DNA of 61,053 nucleotides from Candidatus Saccharimonadota bacterium (GCA_028286405.1 JAQBRP010000011.1:1-61053); one strand, 5' to 3'; positions 38,242-48,305 are shown, counted from the stretch's first letter. Notes: generated by a model from the sequence alone, not told the origin. Program-made: numbers and translations.

Positions 38242-40794
38242 ATGAAATTACCAAAAGTCTACGAGCCAGGACAGTACGAGTCAGATATCTACGCCCTCTG
38301 GGAGAAAAGTGGTGCTTTTCGCCCTACCGACAGTGATAAACACTTCAGCATTGTTATGCCGCCGCCCAACGCTAATGGCAATCTGCACATCGGTCACGGC
38401 CTGACACTGGCAATTGAAGACGTCATGATTCGCCATCACCGATTAAAGGGGGAAAGCGCTCTGTTTGTACCAGGTGCAGATCACGCTGGCTTCGAAACCT
38501 GGACGGTGTACGAAAAAGAGCTCGCCAAGCAGGGAAAGAGCCGATTCGATTTTTCACGTGAACAGCTGTATGAGCAAATTTGGGACTTCGTATCATTAAA
38601 TAAAGGCAATTATCAGCAGCAGTTCCGCCAGCTCGGTGCCAGTGTAGATTGGGAACATTACACCTATACACTGGATGAAAAAGTCGTAAAACAAGCTCAC
38701 GCCACTTTCCGCAAAATGTTCGAGCAATCATTAATTTATCGAGCCGAAAAGTTAATAAGTTACTGTACATTTCATGGTACTGGCTTTGCCGATATTGAAG
38801 TTACGCACAAGGAAGAGCAGGGGCATTTATGGTACATTACCTACCCCCTCACTGATGGCAGCGGAGAACTCACCGTCGCCACGGCTCGTCCCGAAACACT
38901 GTTTGGTGATGCCGCTGTTGCGGTTCACCCCGACGATAAGCGCTACAGTAAATTCCTCGGTAAAACGGTCAAGCTACCCCTGACGAATCGTGAGATACCG
39001 GTTATCGCCGATGACTTCGTGGACCCTAAGTTCGGTACCGGTGCGGTGAAAATTACGCCCGCCCACAATCAGACCGACTTTGAAGTAGGCAAGCGCCACG
39101 ACCTGCCTATGATTCGTGTTATTAACTCTGAAGGTTTCATTAACACCGACATGCCCGAAGCCTACCGAGGCCTAACCGTTGACGAAGCTCGAGAGCGAAG
39201 TGTGGCTGATCTGAAAGAGCAGGGGCTGCTGGTTAAAACTGAGGCTATCGTCCACAGCGTCGGCCACTGTTACAAATGCGATACCGTCATTCAGCCCCTG
39301 TTACGTGAGCAGTGGTTCGTTGATATGCAAACCTTGGTTAAGCCAGCCATTGCAGCCCTCAAAGCAAATAAAATCAGCTTCCAGCCAGCCGCCAAACAGC
39401 AGCAACTGATTACCTATTTTGAGAACACTCGCGACTGGAACATCAGCCGCCAAATTGCCTGGGGCATTCCGATTCCGGCCTTCCAGAATGTTGATGAGCC
39501 AGACGATTGGATTGTCGACGAACGGGTAGCGGAGGAGTTTTTGCAGGTCGGGGACAAAACCTATCGCCGTGATCCTGACGTATTTGATACGTGGTTCTCG
39601 AGCAGTTCATGGCCCTACGCCACGCTGAACTTCCCCGACGGCGAAGAGTTCAAGAAGTTCTACCCATTATCGGTCATGGAAAGCGGCCACGACATTCTGT
39701 TTGCCTGGGTATCGCGCATGATCGTGTTTGGCCTGTACAACACCGGTGAAGTGCCATTCACGAGCGTGTACCTGCATGGCATGATCCAAGATGAACACGG
39801 TCAAAAGATGAGCAAGAGTAAGGGCAACGTCGTGAACCCAATCGAGAAGGTGCTGCAGTACGGCTCTGACGCCTTCCGCATGGGCATTATTGCCGACGAG
39901 ACCGCTGGCGCGAACCGACCTTATGATGAGTCCAAGCTGGTTGGTGCCCGTAACTTCGCCAACAAACTGTGGAATATTGCTCGCTACATTGAGTCACTGG
40001 TTGGTGACGTAACAGAGCGGGAAGCGCCAAAATCACAGTCCGCGGCCGATCACTGGGTACTCGGCAAGCTACAGCAGACTCAGGAACGGCTGACCAAGCA
40101 GCTCGACAGTAATCGCCTGAGCGAAGCCTATGACACGCTGTACCACTTTGTATGGGACGACGTAGCCGATTGGTACATTGAAGCCAGCAAGGCACAGCCA
40201 AACCTGCCGCTGCTGATGCACGTACTGGAATCCACACTACTGCTAGCGCATCCATTTGCCCCCTTCCTAACAGAGACAATTTGGCAAACACTAGCCTGGG
40301 AGCAAGATTCAATTTTGGCTAAACGTACCTATGCCGAGCCACTCGACTTTAGTAAGCAGCAGATGGCTAACTTTACCGAAATTATGACAATTGTCAGCGA
40401 AGTCCGCTTAATTCTGAACAGCCTGAAAGCCAGCGGTGTCACGCTGCACTACACCGACGCACCATTCATTACTGATAACGCCGCCAGCATCAAGCAGCTG
40501 ACCCGTTTACGAGCAGTGGTTGAGGCACCAAGCGGAACCGGCCTGAGCCTGACCAGCACCAAGCACAAGACCTGGCTGGACATCGACCAAGCAACTGCTG
40601 CTGCCTACGTCAAAGACCTAGAAGAGCAGGGGACCAAGCAGGCTGCCGCTATCAAACAACTCGAGGGCCGCCTGGCCAACAAGGGCTACGTTGCTAACGC
40701 ACCAGAAGCAATTATTGCTCAGACTAAGGCCCAGTTAACAGAGGCCAAACAAGTGCTCGAGAACATTGAGCGCGAAAAGCTGCGCTTTAGCTAG
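38242..40794 (+). CDS. valS: Valyl-tRNA synthetase
   Basis: PPPNANGNLHIGHGL; KMSKSKGN; class I aaRS length. Confidence 0.96.
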   Translation: MKLPKVYEPGQYESDIYALWEKSGAFRPTDSDKHFSIVMPPPNANGNLHIGHGLTLAIEDVMIRHHRLKGESALFVPGADHAGFETWTVYEKELAKQGKSRFDFSREQLYEQIWDFVSLNKGNYQQQFRQLGASVDWEHYTYTLDEKVVKQAHATFRKMFEQSLIYRAEKLISYCTFHGTGFADIEVTHKEEQGHLWYITYPLTDGSGELTVATARPETLFGDAAVAVHPDDKRYSKFLGKTVKLPLTNREIPVIADDFVDPKFGTGAVKITPAHNQTDFEVGKRHDLPMIRVINSEGFINTDMPEAYRGLTVDEARERSVADLKEQGLLVKTEAIVHSVGHCYKCDTVIQPLLREQWFVDMQTLVKPAIAALKANKISFQPAAKQQQLITYFENTRDWNISRQIAWGIPIPAFQNVDEPDDWIVDERVAEEFLQVGDKTYRRDPDVFDTWFSSSSWPYATLNFPDGEEFKKFYPLSVMESGHDILFAWVSRMIVFGLYNTGEVPFTSVYLHGMIQDEHGQKMSKSKGNVVNPIEKVLQYGSDAFRMGIIADETAGANRPYDESKLVGARNFANKLWNIARYIESLVGDVTEREAPKSQSAADHWVLGKLQQTQERLTKQLDSNRLSEAYDTLYHFVWDDVADWYIEASKAQPNLPLLMHVLESTLLLAHPFAPFLTETIWQTLAWEQDSILAKRTYAEPLDFSKQQMANFTEIMTIVSEVRLILNSLKASGVTLHYTDAPFITDNAASIKQLTRLRAVVEAPSGTGLSLTSTKHKTWLDIDQATAAAYVKDLEEQGTKQAAAIKQLEGRLANKGYVANAPEAIIAQTKAQLTEAKQVLENIEREKLRFS

Positions 40795-40853
40795 ATAGCT
40801 TTACCTTGACTAATTCAATATTTGTAGTAAAATAAGCTTTAATTGGAGACATC

Positions 40854-41183
40854 ATGTTAAAGCACTTACCAACTACTTATGAAATCGCCATCCAAGAGCC
40901 AGAAAGCCAATACGGTCCCGCTTATGATCGACTTTGGACTGCTGTTAGTGGCTTTGACACTTCTACCACCGTGCATGATCAAATTGCTGCGATAGTGCCA
41001 GAACTTGCTCCCAATGCCGACAGCTACACTGTGCGACTACTGGGCACTGTCGAGGTTAAAGAACTCGCCAAGAGTGCCGTCAAGCCAGACACACCCGAAG
41101 GCTTTCGACCCCGTAACGTCGGACACTTAACGGTGCAGCACGTTAAGTACGAACTAGCCGACCCTCAACTGTTTCACAACTAA
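40854..41183 (+). CDS. Hypothetical protein
   Basis: 109 aa ORF with SD TTGGAG. Confidence 0.55.
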   Translation: MLKHLPTTYEIAIQEPESQYGPAYDRLWTAVSGFDTSTTVHDQIAAIVPELAPNADSYTVRLLGTVEVKELAKSAVKPDTPEGFRPRNVGHLTVQHVKYELADPQLFHN

Positions 41184-41191
41184 AGTGCCCG

Positions 41192-42031
41192 TTAATCGGC
41201 AAGCTCAAGGGCTTTGCGGACATTAGCAGCCGACTCTTCTGGCCGTGCGTAATCGAACCAAACTACACGAAGGCCGTGCTTTTCGGCGGCTACCAGATTG
41301 GTTTGGGTATCGTCTACAAACAGGATTTCGTCTACCGGTACGCCAGCTTGCTCAACAGCGTAGCTGTAAATTTGCGACTCGGGCTTGATCATACCGATAA
41401 CTGAGGAATCGACAATCACATCGTAGGGCAGGGTAGGGATTTTGCCGAGTTTTAATAACTCGTCGAGCATTCCGGGCATAATGTTGGTCAGTAAGCCAAT
41501 GCGGTAGTGCTCTGCCACCCAGGCAAGGGTCTGGTGCATGTCTAGAAGCGGCTCAGCGGCTTCGAGGTAGTATGACGCCCAATCGAGCGACTCGATGCCT
41601 AAACGACCGGCTACGGCGGCATTAAAGTCGTCGAGCGTCATGGTGCCGCGGCAAACTTCATCATTGAAGTGTAAATAAGCCATTTCGACTTGTTCGGGGG
41701 CTAACCCATGGTCTTCGGCTACGCGAGCGGAGGCCCGCTGGTAAAAGCGCACCAGGCAGCCATTGACGTCAAAATAGACAAACGTTAGGCCACTCTTAGA
41801 CTTACCGTAGCTACGACTACTGCTGCCAATGCCTAACAGATCATCGAGCGACATTTTAAGCGCCCCGGCAATGCTCTGAATCGTGAAAATGGAAGGGGAT
41901 CTAATGGCTCCGCGCTCGATTTTAGCCAGCGTCGAAAAGCTCAAATTAGCGGCATGACACAGCTCTTGCTGCGTTAAGCCTGCACTACGTCGCACCTCTT
42001 GCAGGCGTTTGCCCAACCCCTTCTCGTCCAT
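41192..42031 (-). CDS. XRE HTH domain fused to HAD-superfamily hydrolase
   Basis: RLQEVRRSAGLTQQELCHAANLSFSTLAKIERG then FVYFDVNGCLV...GLLTNIMPG...ILFVDDTQTNLVAAEKHG. Confidence 0.85.
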   Translation of the reverse strand: MDEKGLGKRLQEVRRSAGLTQQELCHAANLSFSTLAKIERGAIRSPSIFTIQSIAGALKMSLDDLLGIGSSSRSYGKSKSGLTFVYFDVNGCLVRFYQRASARVAEDHGLAPEQVEMAYLHFNDEVCRGTMTLDDFNAAVAGRLGIESLDWASYYLEAAEPLLDMHQTLAWVAEHYRIGLLTNIMPGMLDELLKLGKIPTLPYDVIVDSSVIGMIKPESQIYSYAVEQAGVPVDEILFVDDTQTNLVAAEKHGLRVVWFDYARPEESAANVRKALELAD

Positions 42032-42086
42032 GGCCATATAATACCAGTGCTACGGCTGTTGCAGCAAGCAAAATAGTATTAAACGG

Positions 42087-42269
42087 CTAATCTAGTGAAA
42101 CAAGTGTGTTGAGCAGGATGATCATGATTAAGAAAATCAGTCCAAACGTGATGGCCACCAGTGTCCAAACGCTGGCTGCGTTACCATAACCCACGCGGCG
42201 ACCGAGCTTAGAGTAGGCAAGACCGGCTGCGCCGGCTGCCACACACAGTGAAATAAGTACGTTTCCCAT
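42087..42269 (-). CDS. Small membrane protein
   Basis: 60 aa, two hydrophobic segments; TACACT-7-ATG. Confidence 0.55.
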   Translation of the reverse strand: MGNVLISLCVAAGAAGLAYSKLGRRVGYGNAASVWTLVAITFGLIFLIMIILLNTLVSLD

Positions 42270-42282
42270 TGGTTACAGTGTA

Positions 42283-42675
42283 CTAAAACGCTAATGTTTT
42301 AGCCATGGCATCGAGGGCGGCGATGTCTGGTTCCCCATTGGTATCGGGCTGGGCGTAATAGCCAGCAGCCGTATGGAAGGGAACTAGGTGCACATGGACA
42401 TGCGGCACATCGGTACCGATGACCTTAACACCGACGTATGGCACGTTTAGCACCTCTCGCAAATGACGACCAACCTTTTTAACGGTGTCCATGACCGCTT
42501 GGTAGTCCTCATCTGACAAATCCCACAAAAACTCCACCTGAGTTTTGGGAATAACCAGTGTATGGCCGGGTTGGGTTGGATAAATATCGAGGAAGGCTAG
42601 GGTTTTTTCGTCTTCGTAGATTTTTTGGCAGGGGATTTCGCCCTTGATGATTTTGGTGAAAATTGAGTCTTGCAT
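42283..42675 (-). CDS. HIT-family protein
   Basis: DSIFTKIIKGEIPCQKIYEDEKTLAFLDIYPTQPGHTLVIPK; VPHVHVHLVP. Confidence 0.93.
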   Translation of the reverse strand: MQDSIFTKIIKGEIPCQKIYEDEKTLAFLDIYPTQPGHTLVIPKTQVEFLWDLSDEDYQAVMDTVKKVGRHLREVLNVPYVGVKVIGTDVPHVHVHLVPFHTAAGYYAQPDTNGEPDIAALDAMAKTLAF

Positions 42676-42785
42676 GGTTCTATTGTACGTCATGAAGAGT
42701 TCATGAAAACCAGAAAACCTTATGCTTGCCTGACTGTAAAACTAGCCTACACTGGCCAGAAGTAGGGGAGAGAAAGTGAGTTCGC

Positions 42786-45359
42786 TTGCGCCTCTGGATA
42801 GTGCTGGCCGTTTTCCTGCTATCACTTACTCGTAGCCTGTCGGCGAGTGGCACCTCGCTAGCTAATGCTCCCGATATTCCGTGGGCCCAACCGAGGGCCA
42901 TGGCCCTCAATAACACCGGTCCAGTAGCCGTGGCTGAAACAGAACATAGTTATGCCTGCACAGCCATGGCCTTTCGCCTAATTGATGACCTCAGTAAACG
43001 CTTGCGCCAAGGCTGTTTTGTGCAATCGGCTATTGGACTCATTGATCCCGACCAAAGTGTCGCCATATTCACCGGCACCGACGAGGGTGAGCTAATCAAA
43101 TTTGGTGGGCAATCGGCAGCCCTGAGCATTTTGCCCTATTCGGCAAGCGTGGGCCGCTTTGGCGGTTTTCCGGGGATGGGCACATATATGTACCTGTATA
43201 CGTATTTTCCGGGAGCGCTCCAAAGTGAAGGTATTCCGCAGTATGGCCGCTATAAGTCAGTGGTTTCGCAACCAAACTTTGTAGTAACAGACGAGGCTGG
43301 GCAGCCGCTGCCGGTAAACTCACAGGCGTTGGGCTACGCGCCACGAGGGCAGTGGATGGTAACCGAGTCGCCGGGCAATGCACTGGTTCGCATTAATCTG
43401 GCCGATTTCTCAATTTTACCGTTTGGTAAGTCGTTTGATACGCCGGGCATGCCCTTTGCTGGGCATACTGCTAGCCTGGCCGTTACCGGCGATGGTCGTT
43501 ACGCAGCAGTGGCCAGTACGGAGTTTTCGAGCTTTAAGGTGTACGATCTCGCTGCCTGCACAACTCCCAAGGCCTGTCCGGCGCACGACTACTGGCAATA
43601 CGTAAAAACCCAGATTGGGAGCAATCTGAGCCGTATTTCGCAGGTTAGCTTCGTCCGTGATGACCTGATTAGCTTTAACGCCACCAATGGCTCACAGACA
43701 AATAGCTATCTGTTGGCTCCGAGTGGTCAAATCACCTCACTACTACCCTATCTGGGACTGGGCGACTCATACGCCTCCGGGCAGGGAGCCTGGAACTACC
43801 TTGCCGGCACCGATACCGCGGTGAACCACTGCCACCAATCAGCTCATTCGTATCCGCTGCGGCTCGACGGCCGTTCTGTCGCCTGCTCAGGGGCACGCAG
43901 CCGCGACATTATTAATCAATCAGCCAACTACAGCGGCCAGGTCAGTGATCATCGTAGCGCCAAATCTCGCGAGGCCGACGGCAGTGAAACCAGTATTTTG
44001 CACGACTTTACACCGGGATACCTGGCACAACAAGCGTTTGTGACTGCCTACCAGCCAGGGGTGATCACGATACAAATCGGCGGTAACGATGTTGGGTTTA
44101 AAGATATGTTGCTACGCTGCGTCAGCCCCGGCGACTGCTATCAGACATACGAGGATCGTCTGGAAGCCGAGCAGACAATTGCCCACAACTACTCAAAATG
44201 GGTCGACCTATTTAGGCAACTGCAGAAAACAGCGCCGGCTGCTCGCCTATACGCCCTTGGCTACCCGCAGATTGTCACAACGGGTGGCAAATGCGGGCTG
44301 AACGTTCATTTAACGCCTGGCGACATCGACTTTGCCCGCCAGGTAACCGCCTACATTAATGGTGTCATTCAAAAAGCTGCGGCTGCAGCCGGCGTGCAGT
44401 ATGTCGATGTTAGCAGCGCGCTAGCCGGCTATGAACTCTGTAGTAGTGCAGCAGGTAACGTAGCGGTTAACGGTGTAACTGCCGGCAATGATACGCTGGG
44501 CGTACTGGGGCAGGAGAGTTTTCATCCAACCGCCTTCGGGCACGAACTGATCGAGCAGGCAATCAGACGGGCTACTCATAATTTTGCAAACACTCCAAAG
44601 CTAGCTAGCAACCCGGGCCAGGCAGTTCCAGCCCCCAGCGGCAGCGACCCACTACTACAAGCACCGCGGTCGGGTCGGCCAGTCAAAACAATCAGCCCAG
44701 CCAGCGGCATGACGAGCAGCGGGGTAAAGGGCGGCTCGGTAACAATTGATCTTGTCGGGGCCGATTACGGGCTACGCCCCAACACGACATACACCGTACA
44801 GATCGGCCAGACGACGACCAGCCCCGCACAAACTGATAGCCAGGGCGATATACAAACCACCGTGCCAATACCTCCGGCCGTCAATCCGGGCATCCAGCCC
44901 GTGGTGGTTTCAGGCCTCAGCCAAGGAGAAGACCCCGTAACCATTACTGATACGACGTACGTCGGGCATAGCCCCACCGATTACGACGGCGATGATGTCC
45001 CCAACCCGCAAGATTCCTGCCCATTAGTCGTGAACTCCGGCAGTGACGATGATCATGACAACCTCGACGATACCTGCGATTCCGAGTTCACGTTGCCGAC
45101 CAGTAAGCATTCGTCTGCAGCCGATGCCGGTGGGGGTCTCCTTAAGTTAAGCGTTCAGCACATAATGAACGCTGCACATTTTGGGCCAACAAAAAATGAT
45201 AACTCGGCTCCTCAAACTGCGGTGCTGAGCGCGGCCACGGCAACACCGCATTACGGGGGCACACGGGGTCAATACTACACTTGGTTATTGTTGCTACTGG
45301 TACTGGTAATCATGCTCTTGGTTGTATGTTGGATGAGAAGGCGAGGGGACCGAGGCTAG
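42786..45359 (+). CDS. Secreted SGNH/GDSL-type hydrolase with TSP3-like repeat and C-terminal membrane anchor
   Basis: LGLGDSYASGQGAW; IGGNDVGF; SFHPTAFGHELI; DYDGDDVPNPQDSCP; terminal TM + RRRGDRG; TTG start in track. Confidence 0.85.
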   Translation: MRLWIVLAVFLLSLTRSLSASGTSLANAPDIPWAQPRAMALNNTGPVAVAETEHSYACTAMAFRLIDDLSKRLRQGCFVQSAIGLIDPDQSVAIFTGTDEGELIKFGGQSAALSILPYSASVGRFGGFPGMGTYMYLYTYFPGALQSEGIPQYGRYKSVVSQPNFVVTDEAGQPLPVNSQALGYAPRGQWMVTESPGNALVRINLADFSILPFGKSFDTPGMPFAGHTASLAVTGDGRYAAVASTEFSSFKVYDLAACTTPKACPAHDYWQYVKTQIGSNLSRISQVSFVRDDLISFNATNGSQTNSYLLAPSGQITSLLPYLGLGDSYASGQGAWNYLAGTDTAVNHCHQSAHSYPLRLDGRSVACSGARSRDIINQSANYSGQVSDHRSAKSREADGSETSILHDFTPGYLAQQAFVTAYQPGVITIQIGGNDVGFKDMLLRCVSPGDCYQTYEDRLEAEQTIAHNYSKWVDLFRQLQKTAPAARLYALGYPQIVTTGGKCGLNVHLTPGDIDFARQVTAYINGVIQKAAAAAGVQYVDVSSALAGYELCSSAAGNVAVNGVTAGNDTLGVLGQESFHPTAFGHELIEQAIRRATHNFANTPKLASNPGQAVPAPSGSDPLLQAPRSGRPVKTISPASGMTSSGVKGGSVTIDLVGADYGLRPNTTYTVQIGQTTTSPAQTDSQGDIQTTVPIPPAVNPGIQPVVVSGLSQGEDPVTITDTTYVGHSPTDYDGDDVPNPQDSCPLVVNSGSDDDHDNLDDTCDSEFTLPTSKHSSAADAGGGLLKLSVQHIMNAAHFGPTKNDNSAPQTAVLSAATATPHYGGTRGQYYTWLLLLLVLVIMLLVVCWMRRRGDRG

Positions 45360-45379
45360 CCCCCGCCGCATGTTAATGG

Positions 45380-45444
45380 CACTCTAAAAACAGGTATACG
45401 AATGATACTAAATAAGTATCATTCGTATACCTGTTTCTGGAGTG
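45380..45444. repeat. Palindromic repeat copy 3 (28/30-bp stem, 5-nt loop)
   Basis: cactctaaaaacaggtatacgaatgatact-aaata-agtatcattcgtatacctgtttctggagtg. Confidence 0.95.
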
Positions 45445-45580
45445 CTAGTTTTGTGGGAGGGATTATAGCTTCACGCCGGCAAGCCTCTTAATTTTGTATG
45501 AAGGGCTTGTCGGGTTCGGCATATGCTGTCCGCTAATCGCGGCCATCATCGAACCCGTTCAGTAATCTCTCGCTCACCAA

Positions 45581-45708
<128 letters not shown>

Positions 45709-45808
45709 GTGTTGAGATATTGTAACAGATAAGCCGGTCGGCGGGAGACACTAGCATCAGATGCCAGAACATGCTAAAATTACCCCTGTTACTTTGGACG
45801 AAGTACAT

Positions 45809-45885
45809 GGACGCGTAGCTCAGCTGGATAGAGCGTCGGCTTGCGGAGCCGAAGGTCGTAGGTTCGAACCCTGCCGCGTTCACCA
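45809..45885 (+). tRNA. tRNA-Arg (anticodon GCG), CCA encoded
   Basis: GGACGCG/CGCGTTC acceptor; TCGGC TTGCGGA GCCGA anticodon arm; GTAGGTTCGAACCCTGC T arm. Confidence 0.95.
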
Positions 45886-45898
45886 ATTTTGCAAATTC

Positions 45899-45924
45899 AA
45901 AAAGACCCCCGAAGGGGTCTTTTT
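45899..45924 (+). terminator. Rho-independent terminator after tRNA-Arg
   Basis: AAAAAGACCCCcgaaGGGGTCTTTTT. Confidence 0.9.
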
Positions 45925-46013
45925 ATGTGATAAAAATAGGTCGAATCCTGTGAGATTTCTCATAGCATTAGCAGTAACAGCCCCCGTATGCTGCAAGTGT
46001 AGAGGAGTTCTAC

Positions 46014-46091
46014 ATGAAATTATCATTAATCAAACAACGGATCCCCAAGCAGAAGCAGCCCGACGCTTGGCGTAAATTTATCGAATACTAA
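46014..46091 (+). CDS. Putative 25-aa microprotein
   Basis: SD GAGGAG; MKLSLIKQRIPKQKQPDAWRKFIEY. Confidence 0.4.
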   Translation: MKLSLIKQRIPKQKQPDAWRKFIEY

Positions 46092-46187
46092 CTAGTACTG
46101 CCGCCTTTGGCGGTTAAGATCTTGTTGGACTTTTTTCGCTTGGGCTTCGGCTTTCCGTAAACGTTCAAGGGCTTCCTCGAAGGTCAT
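46092..46187 (-). CDS. Putative 31-aa microprotein
   Basis: SD AAGGAGGG; MTFEEALERLRKAEAQAKKVQQDLNRQRRQY. Confidence 0.45.
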   Translation of the reverse strand: MTFEEALERLRKAEAQAKKVQQDLNRQRRQY

Positions 46188-46300
46188 GAGGGATCCCTCC
46201 TTATTAAAAACTAACTATACCAGCACGGGACAGGGCATTCAGTTACTTATCTAACAGCCATGTAAGGTATACTTAAGGAAACCATAAGCTTATTGAGACT

Positions 46301-47077
46301 ATGCCTGACCCCAGCCAACCAGCCCCGAATCCGTTTGATCGCCCATCGGCCCGCGCCGCAGGTAGTATGCCAGTGCAGCGCGGTAACTACGGCATCCCGC
46401 CACGCCGCCCAGCGCCGCTGGCGCAGCCAGCCGGTCCGCGCATGATGGATATTGTACCGGGCCAGCGGATGCGACCCGTCGCTCCCATCCCGACACCAGT
46501 TACACCACCACCGCCCGTACCAGCATCGGTGCCGAGCCAGTCGGCGGCTATGGCTGAGCAGATTTCGGTCACTCGGCCAGCGCCGCGGCCACTGTACACC
46601 AACACGCCAGCCCCGGCAGCACAGCCTGAGCTAAGGCGGCAACAGAGAAGGATATTACCAAAACTTCGTTTAGCGCTGCTTGTGGTTGCCACCCTGCTTA
46701 CCTTAGGGGGGATCATCCGTTGGGCTACGGCTGGTAGTATTTCTAATGACCTTATTGCGGCGGGTGCCGTATCGGCCAACGATGGCAACAGCATGACCAT
46801 TCAGTTCACGGCCGACGACGGTAAGTTACACAAGTTCACTGACAAAAGTAATAGCAAACTGATCCCCGGTAGCGCCCTGCAGGTAGCCTACCGCTCGGGT
46901 GCAGCAGACAATAGCGCTAAGCAAGTAGCGCCCATACAGTCGGCTCATAGTTTAGGCGTTTCATTGTTCTTGACTGGCGTTTTACTACTTGCTGCTAGCG
47001 GTATAGTAACCCTCGCTATGCACCGTAAGCCAAAAACTGTCCACACAGCCTCAGTCGCTCATCCTGTTACTGTTTAA
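46301..47077 (+). CDS. Proline-rich membrane protein
   Basis: Pro-rich N-terminus, two TM helices flanking an OB-like segment. Confidence 0.6.
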   Translation: MPDPSQPAPNPFDRPSARAAGSMPVQRGNYGIPPRRPAPLAQPAGPRMMDIVPGQRMRPVAPIPTPVTPPPPVPASVPSQSAAMAEQISVTRPAPRPLYTNTPAPAAQPELRRQQRRILPKLRLALLVVATLLTLGGIIRWATAGSISNDLIAAGAVSANDGNSMTIQFTADDGKLHKFTDKSNSKLIPGSALQVAYRSGAADNSAKQVAPIQSAHSLGVSLFLTGVLLLAASGIVTLAMHRKPKTVHTASVAHPVTV

Positions 47078-47147
47078 GCTGTAAGAAACTTCATAGTTAA
47101 CGAGCCGGCAGACTGCTAGGCTTACAGTAATAACTAAGGAGGCGACC

Positions 47148-47237
47148 ATGCGAAAAACTCATCTGACCAGCCAACGAACATTCAACCAACAAAACCGCCA
47201 AGCCGAGCGCTGGTGGCGTCAACTCATCGAAGAGTAA
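47148..47237 (+). CDS. Putative 29-aa microprotein
   Basis: SD AAGGAGG; MRKTHLTSQRTFNQQNRQAERWWRQLIEE. Confidence 0.45.
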   Translation: MRKTHLTSQRTFNQQNRQAERWWRQLIEE

Positions 47238-47240
47238 GTT

Positions 47241-48149
47241 CTAAACCTCTCGTCTTTTCTGGAGCAGGTGGTCGGCTTCGGTCAAGTTTTGGCCGCTGAG
47301 ACTGCGTGGCCATAGTTTGCTATCTTTCACGGTGGCAATTTCAACAGAGTAGATAACTACCTGAATTTGTAAGTAAATCCAGGCCATGAGCCCTAGGGTA
47401 GTAGCAAACAGGGCACTGTAGGTGGTGGCCAGGTGCTCCGATTCGCGCGTTAGGACAATAACGCCCACCATTTGCAAAACAGCTATGCCGATGGCACAGA
47501 TAACAGCGCTGAGGCGGAACTTACGTCGGGGTAGGCTTAACGGTAGGCTCATGCGGAAAATCAGCATAAACACGGCGTACAGTATGCCTAGGTTGACCAG
47601 CACCGAGACAATCGCCGAGGACCAGCCGCGGCCAGCGGATGCCGTCCAACCCGCTAGCAAGGCTGCTGCAATAAAGCCGCCGCCGCCGCCGAATATAAGG
47701 CCAGCACTGCGCAGCAGCGAGCGCGGGAAGCCGCTCCGCTTGGCCAATGGCACGTGCCAGATGTGGTTAACAGCGTGGCGGAAAGCATCAGCGATACCTC
47801 GAGCACCATACAGGGCAAACAGTAAACCGATCGCTAGGGCAAGGCCGTTCTTGCCAAAGCCTCGTACGCTATCGTCAAGTGCTTGGGCAAAAACAGGGAA
47901 GTACCTGGAAACGCTCTCCACTAAGTCGTGGCCGAATTCCGGGTTGTTGTGACCGATGATGCCAGCCACCGTAGTTAAAATCAGCAAGAGCGGGAAAAGT
48001 GACAGAAATCCGTAATAGGTGACCAGTGCTGCCTGGTAGCCAGCCTGGTCGTCGCTATATTTTTTAATAACTGCATGCATGAATGCAGTTGGCCGGTGGC
48101 GTCGCTGGAAGGCGTCGATAGCGCCTATGGTTTTTTGCACAATGTTCAT
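47241..48149 (-). CDS. YihY/BrkB-family membrane protein
   Basis: YSDDQAGYQAALVTYYGFLSLFPLLLILTTV; polytopic. Confidence 0.88.
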   Translation of the reverse strand: MNIVQKTIGAIDAFQRRHRPTAFMHAVIKKYSDDQAGYQAALVTYYGFLSLFPLLLILTTVAGIIGHNNPEFGHDLVESVSRYFPVFAQALDDSVRGFGKNGLALAIGLLFALYGARGIADAFRHAVNHIWHVPLAKRSGFPRSLLRSAGLIFGGGGGFIAAALLAGWTASAGRGWSSAIVSVLVNLGILYAVFMLIFRMSLPLSLPRRKFRLSAVICAIGIAVLQMVGVIVLTRESEHLATTYSALFATTLGLMAWIYLQIQVVIYSVEIATVKDSKLWPRSLSGQNLTEADHLLQKRREV

Positions 48150-48305
48150 AATTTACTTGTAGCCATTGTAACAGGGCGAGAGCCGTACGATAAGCTGTGG
48201 ATATCTTATGCACAGGCCACGCCAGTGTGAAATTACTTACAGTCTCCTCTAAGACATAAGCTTAATACTAATAAGTACCAAAAACTTAAAAGGGGGCCAA
48301 AAACC

